Source: Betaproteobacteria bacterium
Lineage (GTDB): Bacteria > Pseudomonadota > Gammaproteobacteria > Burkholderiales > Burkholderiaceae_C
DNA length: 64,000 nt
Direction: 5' to 3'
Assembly: GCA_016704535.1 (NCBI GenBank)
Contig: JADIZZ010000020.1
Span: forward strand, 62,001 to 126,000
Shown here: piece by piece, positions 1-7,805 of the stretch
Numbering within the stretch: the first letter of the stretch is position 1
Layout: every line of letters starts with the position of its first letter
Notes under the pieces: model-generated
Seen by the model: the letters and a program-made list of their open reading frames with translations, nothing else
What the model was told of the DNA's origin: nothing
Database searches by the model: none
Program-made: the position numbers and the translations under genes

Positions 1-803
1 CAGCGGCCGTCCAGCAACAGTGCCAGTTCCTGCAGGCGGGCCACATGCCGTGCCACCGGACGCGATGGCGCCACGCCGAGCAGCGCTTCGGCCTGCAGCC
101 GCGCAAGGGCTCCGGTTTCGGCCGGCCGGCCCTGCCAGAGCGGGGCGCGGGCATAGGCCGGGTCGGCGGCCGCGGCTGTGGCCACCTCGGCCAGCCAGCC
201 GGGCGTGGGCGGCGGCAGCAGCGGTGTTTGCGCGTCGGCGTGCGTGTTCGACTCGACCGTCGCCAGCCCGTGCAGGTAGCGGGCCGCCGCGGTTTCCCCA
301 GCGGCGGCCCAGGCGACGACGTCCGACCACGATGCCCGCTGCAGCCAGGCGTGCGCAGTGCTGCCGAATATGCCCTGGGCGATGGCGGCTGAGGGCGTGG
401 TTTGGCGCTGGGCGGCGTCGTCGCCCCAGCGCCAGGCTTGGGCCGCACGCGCCGCGGCCGTGGCTTCGGGCGTGGGCGCCTCGTTCATCCAGCGCGGCTG
501 GTGCAGGAGCAGTTGCCAGGCAGTTTCACGCAGCGTCTCTTCGGCCAGCGCCGCGCGGGCCTGCGCCAGGCTCGTGGTGTCGGGTGCCAGGCCGACGGCC
601 GCTGCGCAGGCCAGCCGGCTGGCTGCCGCCTGCGAGCGCGCACAGACCGAAAACAGCAGCGGCACGGCTGCCTGGGCCTCTTCGATGCGGCGGCCCTGCA
701 GCAGACTTGAGGCGATGTCGGGCCGTGTCGACGCGATGTCCACACCGGCGATGCGCCCGGCGCGGAGGCGCAAGCCGACCCTCAACTCGCCTTCAAGGCT
801 CAC
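1..803 (-). CDS. hupK: HupK, hydrogenase maturation protein (3' end outside window)
   Basis: The reading frame opens with GTG at 803, overlaps the end of hupJ by 11 bp and stays open to the left edge, giving about 267 residues without a stop; the C-terminus is missing. HupK proteins are thought to scaffold the NiFe(CN)2CO cofactor and resemble a degenerate hydrogenase large subunit. The segment LFSVCARSQAAAS near residue 50 looks like a decayed form of the large-subunit RICGVCTGTHALVS motif, which fits. It is last of the hup genes seen here, in the usual hupSLCDFGHIJK order. The assignment rests mainly on position and this motif, because HupK sequences diverge quickly. Confidence 0.8.
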   Translation of the reverse strand, partial: MSLEGELRVGLRLRAGRIAGVDIASTRPDIASSLLQGRRIEEAQAAVPLLFSVCARSQAAASRLACAAAVGLAPDTTSLAQARAALAEETLRETAWQLLLHQPRWMNEAPTPEATAAARAAQAWRWGDDAAQRQTTPSAAIAQGIFGSTAHAWLQRASWSDVVAWAAAGETAAARYLHGLATVESNTHADAQTPLLPPPTPGWLAEVATAAAADPAYARAPLWQGRPAETGALARLQAEALLGVAPSRPVARHVARLQELALLLDGR

Positions 804-1269
804 GCCGGCCTCGCGAGCCGCCGCCGAAGAGGAAGTCGCGCTTGCTGAGTGCCGGGGCGGCTGCCGGGTCGGCTGCGGTTGCCGCGGGTGTGGGCGCTGC
901 GGGCTCGGCCGGCGGCACGTCGCTGGCGGGCCGATGTGCGGCGTCGAACAGCGCGTCCAGCGCGGCAACGGCCGTGTCGTGGGCCGCGGCGTGGTCGGCG
1001 AACTCGAACATCGGCGAGAACAGCGAGCAGGCCTGGTAGTCACCCAGTTCGGCGTCGCGATTGCCGATGAATTCGAAGACGCCGGCAGGAAAGACGTAGT
1101 GGCGACTTTCACGCTCGCCGATGGCCTGCCAATGTTCGCGCTGGCGCGGGAAGAGCACGAGATTCATGAACCAGGGCGTGACGAGCACGCCCAGCCAGTG
1201 TGCCGCCCAGGGCCGGAACCCGACGGCCTGCACCTGCAGCGCCGGGTTGAGCATGGGCACGCCGGCCAT
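793..1269 (-). CDS. hupJ: HupJ/HybE-type hydrogenase assembly chaperone
   Basis: 158 residues from the ATG. The core matches the HybE/HupJ family: MLNPALQVQAVGF near the start, then WLGVLVTPWFMNLVLFP and LPxG-like FPAGVFEF. Family members assist large- or small-subunit maturation and Tat export. The C-terminus is an Ala/Pro-rich tail ending FLFGGG, common in this family. The frame is open about 18 codons further upstream to a TGA at 1324-1326 with no ATG or GTG. The homologous-looking stretch LQARFEHIHLHQ precedes the ATG, so a CTG start at 1305 is possible. The stop overlaps the hupK start. Confidence 0.85.
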   Translation of the reverse strand: MAGVPMLNPALQVQAVGFRPWAAHWLGVLVTPWFMNLVLFPRQREHWQAIGERESRHYVFPAGVFEFIGNRDAELGDYQACSLFSPMFEFADHAAAHDTAVAALDALFDAAHRPASDVPPAEPAAPTPAATAADPAAAPALSKRDFLFGGGSRGRREP

Positions 1270-1387
1270 CTGGTGCAGGTGGATGTGCTCGAAACGCGCC
1301 TGCAGTGCCGCCGCGGGCGCACGTCAGGGGCGATGACAGCTGCCGCCGGGCCGTGTGTGGGCGGCTGGCCGGCAGGGGGCCGGGATT

Positions 1388-1597
1388 TCAGTCATCGAGG
1401 ACCAGGAAGTCCTGCTTCAGTGCGGAGCAGTTGGGGCAGGTCCAGTGCTGCGGCAGTTCGCTGAAGGGTGTGCCGGGCGGGATCTGCCAGACCTCGTCGC
1501 CCAATGCCGGGTCGTAGACCGTCCAGCAGATCTTGCATTCCAGCCGCGTGTGCGGCCCGATCGTGGCCTGCCGGCTGGCGGGGTCGGGCGCGGCCAT
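1388..1597 (-). CDS. hupI: HupI, hydrogenase-associated rubredoxin
   Basis: 69-residue rubredoxin. It has the two iron-binding motifs CKICWTVYDP and CPNCSALK and the usual aromatic core (W, Y, F, W). Rubredoxins encoded in hup operons are needed for hydrogenase made under oxygen, probably helping protect or assemble the small-subunit Fe-S clusters. It starts seven bases after the hupH stop and is followed by hupJ. The lengthened N-terminus relative to clostridial rubredoxin (about 20 residues before the first Cys) is typical of HupI. Confidence 0.95.
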   Translation of the reverse strand: MAAPDPASRQATIGPHTRLECKICWTVYDPALGDEVWQIPPGTPFSELPQHWTCPNCSALKQDFLVLDD

Positions 1598-1603
1598 CGG
1601 CGT

Positions 1604-2473
1604 TCAGCCAGCGGCCCCGCCGGCCGAGTCGCCCATCCACTGCACCAGGTCAGCCAGGCGGCCGTGGGTCTCGAGCAGGTCTTCGCGCGCGGCCAGGGCC
1701 ACCTCGGGCATCGTGATGACCTCGATGGTGTTGAGGATCAGCGTCTGCATGTTGTTGAAGTACTGCACGCGCCAGACGTTGCGCGCCGCGGTGCTGCTGA
1801 TGCGGCAATTGCCGAAGCCGCGGGAAAGCACCACGACCGAGCCGCCGTCGAGAAGCGCGTCGAGGTGTGCCGCATCCTCGGGCGACAGCGGCAGCAGCGT
1901 CAGGTTGATGACGTGCGCCGGCGTCTCGGGGCCGCTGCGGTCCATCGCTTCCTGCAGTTCGTTGACCAGCGCGGGCGCGTTCATCGCGCCCTGCGGCAGC
2001 GGCAGGCTGCGCAGCTGGGGTGAGCCACGCTCGGCCGCCAGCGCGGCCACCACGGGTGGTATCGGCGCGCCCAGCAGAAAGTCGTGCAGCAGCTGCGTGC
2101 CCCGGATGTGCTGTTCGCGCCAGACGCCGGAGAACACCGTTTCCTGCACGCGGATCTCGTGCCCGGCTTCGACGATGGCACTGACCTCGCCCTCGCCCAG
2201 CGTCTCGTTCAGTACGCGCAGCACACCGGCAGGCAGGCCGACGAGATCGAGCGCGGGCAGCTCGCCGCCGTCGGCGAGCCAGCGCGCCATGTGGCCGAGG
2301 AAGACGTCGAGCACGTCGCGCGCGCCCAGCACGTCGCCCACCTCGGTGCCGGGCCCGGGTTCGGGCAGGCGCGGCATCTCGAAGGTGCTCATCTCGCGCG
2401 GCATGGGCATGTACTCCACGGCGTCCGTGGGCTCGGGCATCAGGCTGCGGATGGGGATGTGGATGGGCTGCAT
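1604..2473 (-). CDS. hupH: HupH/HyaF-type hydrogenase expression protein
   Basis: 289 residues from the ATG at 2473, which has a GGAG ribosome site a few bases upstream. The open frame continues 52 codons further up, but that part overlaps hupG in another frame and reads as shadow sequence. HupH/HyaF proteins take part in hydrogenase small-subunit maturation under aerobic conditions; no enzymatic activity is established. Recognisable stretches are LLHDFLLGAPIPP, MNAPALVNELQEAMD and VWRVQYFNNMQTLILNTIEV, the last being the most conserved block of the family. It sits between hupG and hupI. Confidence 0.93.
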   Translation of the reverse strand: MQPIHIPIRSLMPEPTDAVEYMPMPREMSTFEMPRLPEPGPGTEVGDVLGARDVLDVFLGHMARWLADGGELPALDLVGLPAGVLRVLNETLGEGEVSAIVEAGHEIRVQETVFSGVWREQHIRGTQLLHDFLLGAPIPPVVAALAAERGSPQLRSLPLPQGAMNAPALVNELQEAMDRSGPETPAHVINLTLLPLSPEDAAHLDALLDGGSVVVLSRGFGNCRISSTAARNVWRVQYFNNMQTLILNTIEVITMPEVALAAREDLLETHGRLADLVQWMGDSAGGAAG

Positions 2474-2511
2474 CAGCGGGGCTCCGGAAGGGTTCAGGCC
2501 TTTGCAGGCGC

Positions 2512-2982
2512 TCAGTGGCAGGCCGGTCCGTCGGGCGCGTCGGCGGCCTTGACCGGGATGCCCACGGTGGGCGGACGCGAGGGCGCAGCGGCCAGCAGGC
2601 GCAGCAGCTCGGCGGTGTAGATCTCCCAATCGCGGATGCCGTCGACCGCGCCCAGGTACTGGCCGTCGCGCAGCATCACGAAGGCCGGCCAGCGTGCGAA
2701 GCCGTAGCGCGGCGCAATGGCGCGCGAGGCCGCGGGCGGCAGCAGGCCGACCCGGAAGCGCCGTCCGCCGGTGGCGTGAAGTTCTGGAACGATGACCGCC
2801 AGGTCCAGCGTCTCCTTGTAGCGCTCGGGATCCTCGGCGAAGACCACCATCGCAAAGCCGGGCTGTCGCGCCCAGTCATCGAAACTCTCGGCCGACAGCA
2901 CGGCAGCGCCCGTTTCGCTGACGAGCCGCGACAGCAGCGGATGCAGTTCGACGGCAGGAGGGTGCAGCGGCGTCGGGTTCAT
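2512..2982 (-). CDS. hupG: HupG/HyaE-type thioredoxin-fold hydrogenase chaperone
   Basis: 156 residues, start ATG overlapping the hupF stop (ATGA). HupG/HyaE proteins have a thioredoxin fold without the CxxC pair and bind the Tat signal of the hydrogenase small subunit. Here FAMVVFAEDPERYKETLDLAVIVPEL and YGFARWPAFVMLRDGQYLG have the thioredoxin-like beta-alpha pattern, with the cis-proline region at RWPAFV and no catalytic cysteines. A short Pro/Asp-rich tail follows the fold. It is probably co-translated with hupF. Confidence 0.92.
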   Translation of the reverse strand: MNPTPLHPPAVELHPLLSRLVSETGAAVLSAESFDDWARQPGFAMVVFAEDPERYKETLDLAVIVPELHATGGRRFRVGLLPPAASRAIAPRYGFARWPAFVMLRDGQYLGAVDGIRDWEIYTAELLRLLAAAPSRPPTVGIPVKAADAPDGPACH

Positions 2983-3299
2983 GGCGTGATCTTCCCCGAG
3001 GTGACGGGCCTGAGGTGTTCGGGCAATTCCGGGGTGCGCCCGACGAGGTCGGCAAAGAAGGCGTCGACATCACGGCCGCCGCCCAGCACCGCCGCCAGCG
3101 CGCAGCGCCCGGCACGGGCCTGCGCCGCCTCATCTTCGCTCATCACCTGGCGCGCCGTGCCTTGGAAGGCCAGCACCCAGGTGCCCACCGGCTGCGTGCC
3201 CACCAGCGCCATGTCGAGCCGCTCACGCTGGCCGTCGGCCTCGCACCAAGCGTGGTGTTCCAGGGCGGCCACCACCTGCATCGGCGTACCCAGGCACAT
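2979..3299 (-). CDS. hupF: HupF, HypC-family chaperone
   Basis: 106 residues, starting MCLGTPMQVV. The Cys2 after removal of Met is the conserved residue of the HypC/HupF family that contacts the large-subunit precursor or the iron-cofactor carrier HypD. HupF differs from HypC by a longer C-terminal half and is reported to protect the large subunit at higher oxygen. The start overlaps the hupD stop (TGATG), and the stop overlaps the hupG start. Confidence 0.95.
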   Translation of the reverse strand: MCLGTPMQVVAALEHHAWCEADGQRERLDMALVGTQPVGTWVLAFQGTARQVMSEDEAAQARAGRCALAAVLGGGRDVDAFFADLVGRTPELPEHLRPVTSGKITP

Positions 3300-3976
3300 C
3301 AGGCGTGCTCCCGCGACCCGCCCGGGCCGTGCACCTGGTTCAGGAAGCGCGCATCACCGACGCGGCAGGCGTCGTCGGCCGAAGGGCGTTCGCCTTCGTA
3401 GCGGTGCAGGTCCAGCGCGTCGGCGCTGAGGGTGTCTTCAGGCGGTGCGGTGCGCGGCACCGCGGCCACGCCCCAGGCCGCCAGTTCGGCCACGGCCAGC
3501 GCCACGGCTTCGTCGACCCGCGCGCGCACCTGTGGGCTCAGGCTGCCGCCCAGGTCGTCGAGCACCGCGGGCTGCACGCCGATGAGCGTGATGCGCTGCG
3601 GAAACCGGTCCCGCAAGCGGGCCAGCGACAGCAGTTCCTGGAACGAGGCCTGGTGCAGGCTCATCACCGTGTCGGACCAGACCGGTACCTCGTCGTCGCG
3701 GAAGACCTCCAGCGTGCCCGGGGGAAGCGCAAAGTCGATGGCGTCGAGCACGATCACGTGGCTGGCCTCGCATACAGCGTCCAGCAGATACAGGCCCTGG
3801 GTGCCGCCGTCCACCAGGCGCACCTCGGGCGGTGTCTGCCAGCGCTGGTGCAGCGCCTGTACGGCACGCACACCGAAGCCTTCATCGGCCCACAGCACGT
3901 TGCCGATGCCCAGCACGAGCACGCCGACCCGGGGGGCCTGGACTGCGGGCTCCCCCGAACTGGCGGCTGCGGTCAC
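3299..3976 (-). CDS. hupD: HupD, hydrogenase large-subunit maturation endopeptidase
   Basis: 225 residues from a GTG that overlaps the hupC stop (GTGA). The open frame extends further upstream, but there it is antisense-like shadow of hupC. HupD cleaves the C-terminal peptide of HupL once nickel is inserted. The nickel-sensing residues of the family are visible: Glu32 in GIGNVLWADEGFG, Asp78 in VLDAID and His108 in MSLHQAS. About 35 charged residues follow the usual end of the fold. The likely substrate is the HupL tail after DPCLACSTH. Confidence 0.95.
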   Translation of the reverse strand: MTAAASSGEPAVQAPRVGVLVLGIGNVLWADEGFGVRAVQALHQRWQTPPEVRLVDGGTQGLYLLDAVCEASHVIVLDAIDFALPPGTLEVFRDDEVPVWSDTVMSLHQASFQELLSLARLRDRFPQRITLIGVQPAVLDDLGGSLSPQVRARVDEAVALAVAELAAWGVAAVPRTAPPEDTLSADALDLHRYEGERPSADDACRVGDARFLNQVHGPGGSREHA

Positions 3977-4671
3977 TTCTTCTCCACCCGCCAGCCGTCG
4001 ATCATCGAGCTGATGATGGTCTCGCCCGACATCATGTCCTCGCGGATCGCCATGTAGAGGTGAATGATCGTGAAGAGGATCAGGAACCACATGCCCAGGT
4101 GGTGCAGCGTGTGCACGTTCTGGCTGTAGCCCAGCAGCGGCAGCACCCAGGACGAGAAGCCCTTGAAGGCCCAGCTCTGCATGCCCAGCCCTTCGCCATA
4201 GAGCGCGAAACCGGTGCAGATCATGAACACCGCGCCCAGCACGTAGACGAAGAACATGGCCGCAGCGGCGATCGGGTTGTGCCCCTGCCAGTGTCGCGCG
4301 TGCTTCTGCATGAACAGGTAGTACTTCGCCTGCGAGAAGAAGCCCTGCCACCAGTTCGAGTCCAGCATGCGCAGTGGCACGACGAAGATCTCGCGCGCAA
4401 AGCGGTTGCCCACGAAGGCCCAGAAGACGCGCATCAGGAACATCACCGTGAAGATGTAGGCCGCCGCGAAGTGCGCGAAGCGGATGTAGCCGAACAGGAA
4501 GTGGTCGCTGGCCTCGCCACTGACCGACTGCAGCGGCGAGCCGATGAGGTAGCCCGTGATGGCCAGCACCACCATCGCCAGTGCCATCACCCAGTGCCAG
4601 ATGCGCACCGGGACTTCCCAGACATAGACCGGGAAGAGCTTGCCCGCGGGGGGATTCAGCGGAATGCTCAT
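3973..4671 (-). CDS. hupC: HupC, hydrogenase b-type cytochrome subunit
   Basis: 232-residue integral membrane protein with four hydrophobic segments (about 25-45, 65-87, 135-157 and 190-213). Histidines suitable for two b hemes include those in RIWHW, RFAHF and NVHTLHHLGMWF. It anchors HupSL on the periplasmic face and passes electrons from H2 to quinone. The segment MFFVYVLGAVFMICTGFALYGEG and the ending with RVEKK match the Ni/Fe-hydrogenase cytochrome b family. It follows hupL by 17 bp. Confidence 0.96.
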   Translation of the reverse strand: MSIPLNPPAGKLFPVYVWEVPVRIWHWVMALAMVVLAITGYLIGSPLQSVSGEASDHFLFGYIRFAHFAAAYIFTVMFLMRVFWAFVGNRFAREIFVVPLRMLDSNWWQGFFSQAKYYLFMQKHARHWQGHNPIAAAAMFFVYVLGAVFMICTGFALYGEGLGMQSWAFKGFSSWVLPLLGYSQNVHTLHHLGMWFLILFTIIHLYMAIREDMMSGETIISSMIDGWRVEKK

Positions 4672-4688
4672 GGTCGTCTCCTGGGTGC

Positions 4689-6482
4689 CTAGCGCACGGT
4701 GACGCGGGTGACTTCCTCGCCCTGGGGCGAGATCACGTGCGTCGAACAGGCCAGGCAGGGGTCGAAGCTGTGGATGGTGCGCAGGATCTCCAGCGGCTCG
4801 TCGGGCTTGGCCATCGGCGTGTTCATCAGGCTGGCTTCGTAGGCGCCGATCTGGTTCTTGGTGTCACGCGGGCCGGCATTCCAGGTCGTGGGCACCACGC
4901 ACTGGTAGTTGTCGATCTTCGTGTCCTTGATCTTGATCCAGTGGCCCAGGGCACCACGCGGGGCTTCGCAGTAGCCGGCGCCCTGTGCTGCGGCTGGCCA
5001 GGTGCGGGGTTCCCAGCTGTCGATGTTGGCCGTGGCGAAGTTGCCGCCCTTCAGGTTGGCCATCAGCTTGTTGAAGAAGTACTTCATCTTGTGCGCCGAC
5101 CACGAGGCTTCCAGCCCGCGCGCCGCGGTGCGGCCCAGCGTGGAGAACAGCGCCGTGATGGGCACGTCCAGCTTCTTCAGCACCATGTCCACGGGTTCCT
5201 TGAACTCGGGCATGCCCTTGGCGTAGCCGATGACATAGCGGGCCAGCGGACCCACTTCCATCGGGTGGCCCTTGAAGCGCGGCGACTTGATCCACGAGTA
5301 CTTGGCGCTCTCGTCGATCTGCTCGATGGCCGTCTTCTTGCCCTTGGTGCCGGCGCCCAGCACGAAGCTGGGTTCGGTGACGCCGTCGAAGGGGTGAAGG
5401 CCCTTGGTCTCGTCGCCGTACTTGTACCAGCTGTGGTTGACGAATTCCTGGATGTGCGACGGGTCCTTCAGGTCGACGGCGTGGATGGTCTTGAGATCGC
5501 CGCCGATGATGGCGCCGCGCGGCATGAGCAGGCTCTTCTCGCCCTGGTCGTTGGCGATGTCGGGGAACTCGCCGTAGCACAGCAGGTTCATGCTCGACAG
5601 GCCGCCGCCGATGGCGCCCCAGTCCTTGTAGAAGGACGCGATGGCCAGCAGGTCGGGGATGTAGACGTTGTCGATGAAATTGATGGTGTCGTCGATGATC
5701 TTGGACACCATGTTCAGGCGTTCCATGTTGATCGCGCCCACGGCCCCGGTGCCTTCGAGGTTGATCGAACAGGGCACGCCGCCCACCAGCCAGTTCGGGT
5801 GCGGGTTCTTGCCGCCGAAGATGGTCTGGATCTTGACGATCTCTTTCTGGAAGTCGAGCGCTTCCAGGTAGTGCGCCACGGCCATCAGGTTGGCTTCGGC
5901 GGGCAGCTTGTAGGCCGGGTGGCCCCAGTAGCCGTTGCGGAAGGGGCCCAGCTGGCCGCTTTCGACGAACTTCTTCAGCCGGTTCTGCAGGTCGCGGAAG
6001 TAGCCCGGCGACGACATCGGCCAGCTGCTGATGCTCTGCGCCAGCTCGCTCGTCTTCTTCGGGTCGGCGCTGAGTGCGCTGACCACGTCGACCCAGTCCA
6101 GCGCATGCAGGTGGTAGAAGTGCACCAGATGGTCGTGCGCATAGAGCGTCGAGTGCATCAGGTTGCGGATGATGTTCGCGTTGTCGGGGATCTGGATCTT
6201 CAGCGCGTCTTCCACCGCGCGCACCGAGACCAGCGCGTGCGTGCCCGTGCACACGCCGCAGATGCGCTCGACGAAGGCCCACGCGTCGCGCGGGTCGCGG
6301 CCCTTGAGGATGACCTCCAGCCCGCGCCACATCGTGCCCGTGCTGACGGCGTTGCGGATGACGTTCTTCTCGTCGAGGTTCACTTCGACGCGCAGGTGGC
6401 CTTCGATCCGCGTCACCGGGTCGACGACGATGCGCTTGCCGCTGTTGTCGAGCTTGAAGCCTTGGGTCTCGATGACGCTCAT
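4689..6482 (-). CDS. hupL: HupL, uptake [NiFe]-hydrogenase large subunit
   Basis: 597 residues, the normal length for a group 1 membrane-bound hydrogenase large subunit. It carries the NiFe active site. The N-terminal ligand pair is RICGVC (Cys75, Cys78) and the C-terminal pair is in DPCLACSTH (Cys576, Cys579). Residues after His582 (15 in all, starting VISPQ) form the removable tail expected to be cut by HupD. It has no signal peptide of its own and should be exported folded together with HupS. It starts two bases after the hupS stop, so the two are translationally coupled. Confidence 0.98.
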   Translation of the reverse strand: MSVIETQGFKLDNSGKRIVVDPVTRIEGHLRVEVNLDEKNVIRNAVSTGTMWRGLEVILKGRDPRDAWAFVERICGVCTGTHALVSVRAVEDALKIQIPDNANIIRNLMHSTLYAHDHLVHFYHLHALDWVDVVSALSADPKKTSELAQSISSWPMSSPGYFRDLQNRLKKFVESGQLGPFRNGYWGHPAYKLPAEANLMAVAHYLEALDFQKEIVKIQTIFGGKNPHPNWLVGGVPCSINLEGTGAVGAINMERLNMVSKIIDDTINFIDNVYIPDLLAIASFYKDWGAIGGGLSSMNLLCYGEFPDIANDQGEKSLLMPRGAIIGGDLKTIHAVDLKDPSHIQEFVNHSWYKYGDETKGLHPFDGVTEPSFVLGAGTKGKKTAIEQIDESAKYSWIKSPRFKGHPMEVGPLARYVIGYAKGMPEFKEPVDMVLKKLDVPITALFSTLGRTAARGLEASWSAHKMKYFFNKLMANLKGGNFATANIDSWEPRTWPAAAQGAGYCEAPRGALGHWIKIKDTKIDNYQCVVPTTWNAGPRDTKNQIGAYEASLMNTPMAKPDEPLEILRTIHSFDPCLACSTHVISPQGEEVTRVTVR

Positions 6483-6484
6483 GA

Positions 6485-7582
6485 TCAGCTCTCCACCTTG
6501 TTGCTGTTATCGGCTTGGGTCTTGCTGCGGTTCGACGCGCGCTGGATGGCGCTGACCGCGGCGTGGGCCACCACGGCGGCACCCACGACGCCGGCGCTGA
6601 CCAGGCCCACCTTGTCGGCATTGGCCTCGACACCGAAATCGGTGATGGTGGTCAGGCGGTCGTAGAACGAGCCCTTGTCCCAGAAGCCGTCTTCACTGCA
6701 GCCGATGCAGCCGTGGCCGCTGGCGATGGGGAAGCTCACGCCTTCGTTCCAGCGCGTGGTGCTGCAGGCGTTGTAGGTGGTGGGGCCCTTGCAGCCCATC
6801 TTGTAGAGGCAGTAGCCGGCCTTGGCGCCGTCGTCGTCCCACTTCTCGACGAACTGGCCGGCGTCGAAGTGCGGCCGGCGGTAGCACTTGTCGTGGATGC
6901 GCTGGCTGTAGAACATCTTCGGTCGGCCCTGGCGGTCGAGCTCGGGGATCTTGCCGAAGGTGGCGTAGTAGGTCACCACCGCGGTCATCACCTCGGCGAT
7001 CGGCGGGCAGCCCGGCACCTTGATGATGGGTTTGTCGGTGATGACCTTGTTGATCGGCACCGCGTTGGTCGGGTTCGGCTTGGCGGCCTGCACGCAGCCC
7101 CAGCTGGCGCACGAGCCCCATGCGATGACGGCCGCGGCGTCCTTGGCCACGTGCTTGAGCTTCTCGGCAAAGGGCTTGCCGCCGGGCATGCAGAACATGC
7201 CGTCCTCGCCGAGCGGCGGGTTGCCTTCCACGGCCAGGATGTAGTTGCCCTTGTATTCCTTCATCACCTGCTCGAGCGCGGCCTCGGCCTGGTGCCCGGC
7301 GGCGGCCATGATGGTGTCGTCGTAGTCGAGCGAGATCATCGACAGGATGACGTCCTTGGCCAGCGGGTGTGCCGAGCGGATGAAAGACTCGGTGCAGCAG
7401 GTGCACTCCAGACCGTGCAGCCACAGCACGGGCGTGCGCGGCTTGGTCTCGAGGGCGTGCGCGATGCGCGGCGCGAAGGCCGGTGCCAGGCCGAGCGACG
7501 CTGCCGTCAGGCTGCAGAATTTCAGGTAGCTGCGGCGGGTGATGCCCTGCCGGCGCATGACTTCGTAGAAGGTCTCGGTCAT
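6485..7582 (-). CDS. hupS: HupS, uptake [NiFe]-hydrogenase small subunit with Tat signal
   Basis: 365 residues. The N-terminus is a Tat signal with the twin arginine in RRSYLKF (Arg16-Arg17), a hydrophobic core and probable cleavage after AHA near residue 43. The mature part starts with the proximal-cluster motif LECTCCTESF and holds further Cys/His ligands for three Fe-S clusters (GCPP, YRRPHF, CIGCSE). A hydrophobic helix around 321-341 is the C-terminal membrane anchor contacting HupC. It is the first gene of the hup operon; a candidate FNR box lies about 100 bp upstream. Confidence 0.98.
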   Translation of the reverse strand: MTETFYEVMRRQGITRRSYLKFCSLTAASLGLAPAFAPRIAHALETKPRTPVLWLHGLECTCCTESFIRSAHPLAKDVILSMISLDYDDTIMAAAGHQAEAALEQVMKEYKGNYILAVEGNPPLGEDGMFCMPGGKPFAEKLKHVAKDAAAVIAWGSCASWGCVQAAKPNPTNAVPINKVITDKPIIKVPGCPPIAEVMTAVVTYYATFGKIPELDRQGRPKMFYSQRIHDKCYRRPHFDAGQFVEKWDDDGAKAGYCLYKMGCKGPTTYNACSTTRWNEGVSFPIASGHGCIGCSEDGFWDKGSFYDRLTTITDFGVEANADKVGLVSAGVVGAAVVAHAAVSAIQRASNRSKTQADNSNKVES

Positions 7583-7683
7583 TTCGACGTCCTCGGTTTG
7601 TCTCGGGTTGCGCTGCTACCCCCCCGGACGGACGGCACGGCGGCAACCCGATCGCGAGTCTCTTCCTCTGGTGGGCGAAACAT

Positions 7684-7697
7684 CTGATCCACGTCAA
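7684..7697. promoter_or_regulatory. Candidate FNR box between hupS and hemN-like gene
   Basis: CTGATCCACGTCAA fits TTGAT-N4-ATCAA at 8 of 10 defined bases. It lies about 101 bp upstream of hupS and 108 bp upstream of the HemN-like gene in the 223 bp divergent region, so it could serve either direction. Both products are of a kind often made under low oxygen. No transcription start is known; the call is by pattern only. No convincing sigma-54 GG-N10-GC element was found in the same region. Confidence 0.5.
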
Positions 7698-7805
7698 ACG
7701 CCATGCAGGCATGCACGGCGGGCACCTCGGAACGGGGTGGGGCAGGCCGTGAACTCCTCCGAGCGAGGCCGCCGCGCAACACGGCCTTGCACCTAAACTG
7801 CAGGC

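Noticed and set aside
3977..4351. N-terminal extension of HupD
   Set aside because: The upstream 125 codons overlap hupC in another frame and read as shadow; the GTG overlapping the hupC stop gives a normal HupD start.
4581..6665. A 694-codon plus-strand open frame opposite hupL
   Set aside because: The opposite strand encodes the hydrogenase large subunit with its Cys ligands; the plus-strand translation has no family features.
7583..7805. Sigma-54 promoter for hupS
   Set aside because: Looked for GG-N10-GC with TGGCAC/TTGCA surroundings on the minus strand and found no acceptable match.
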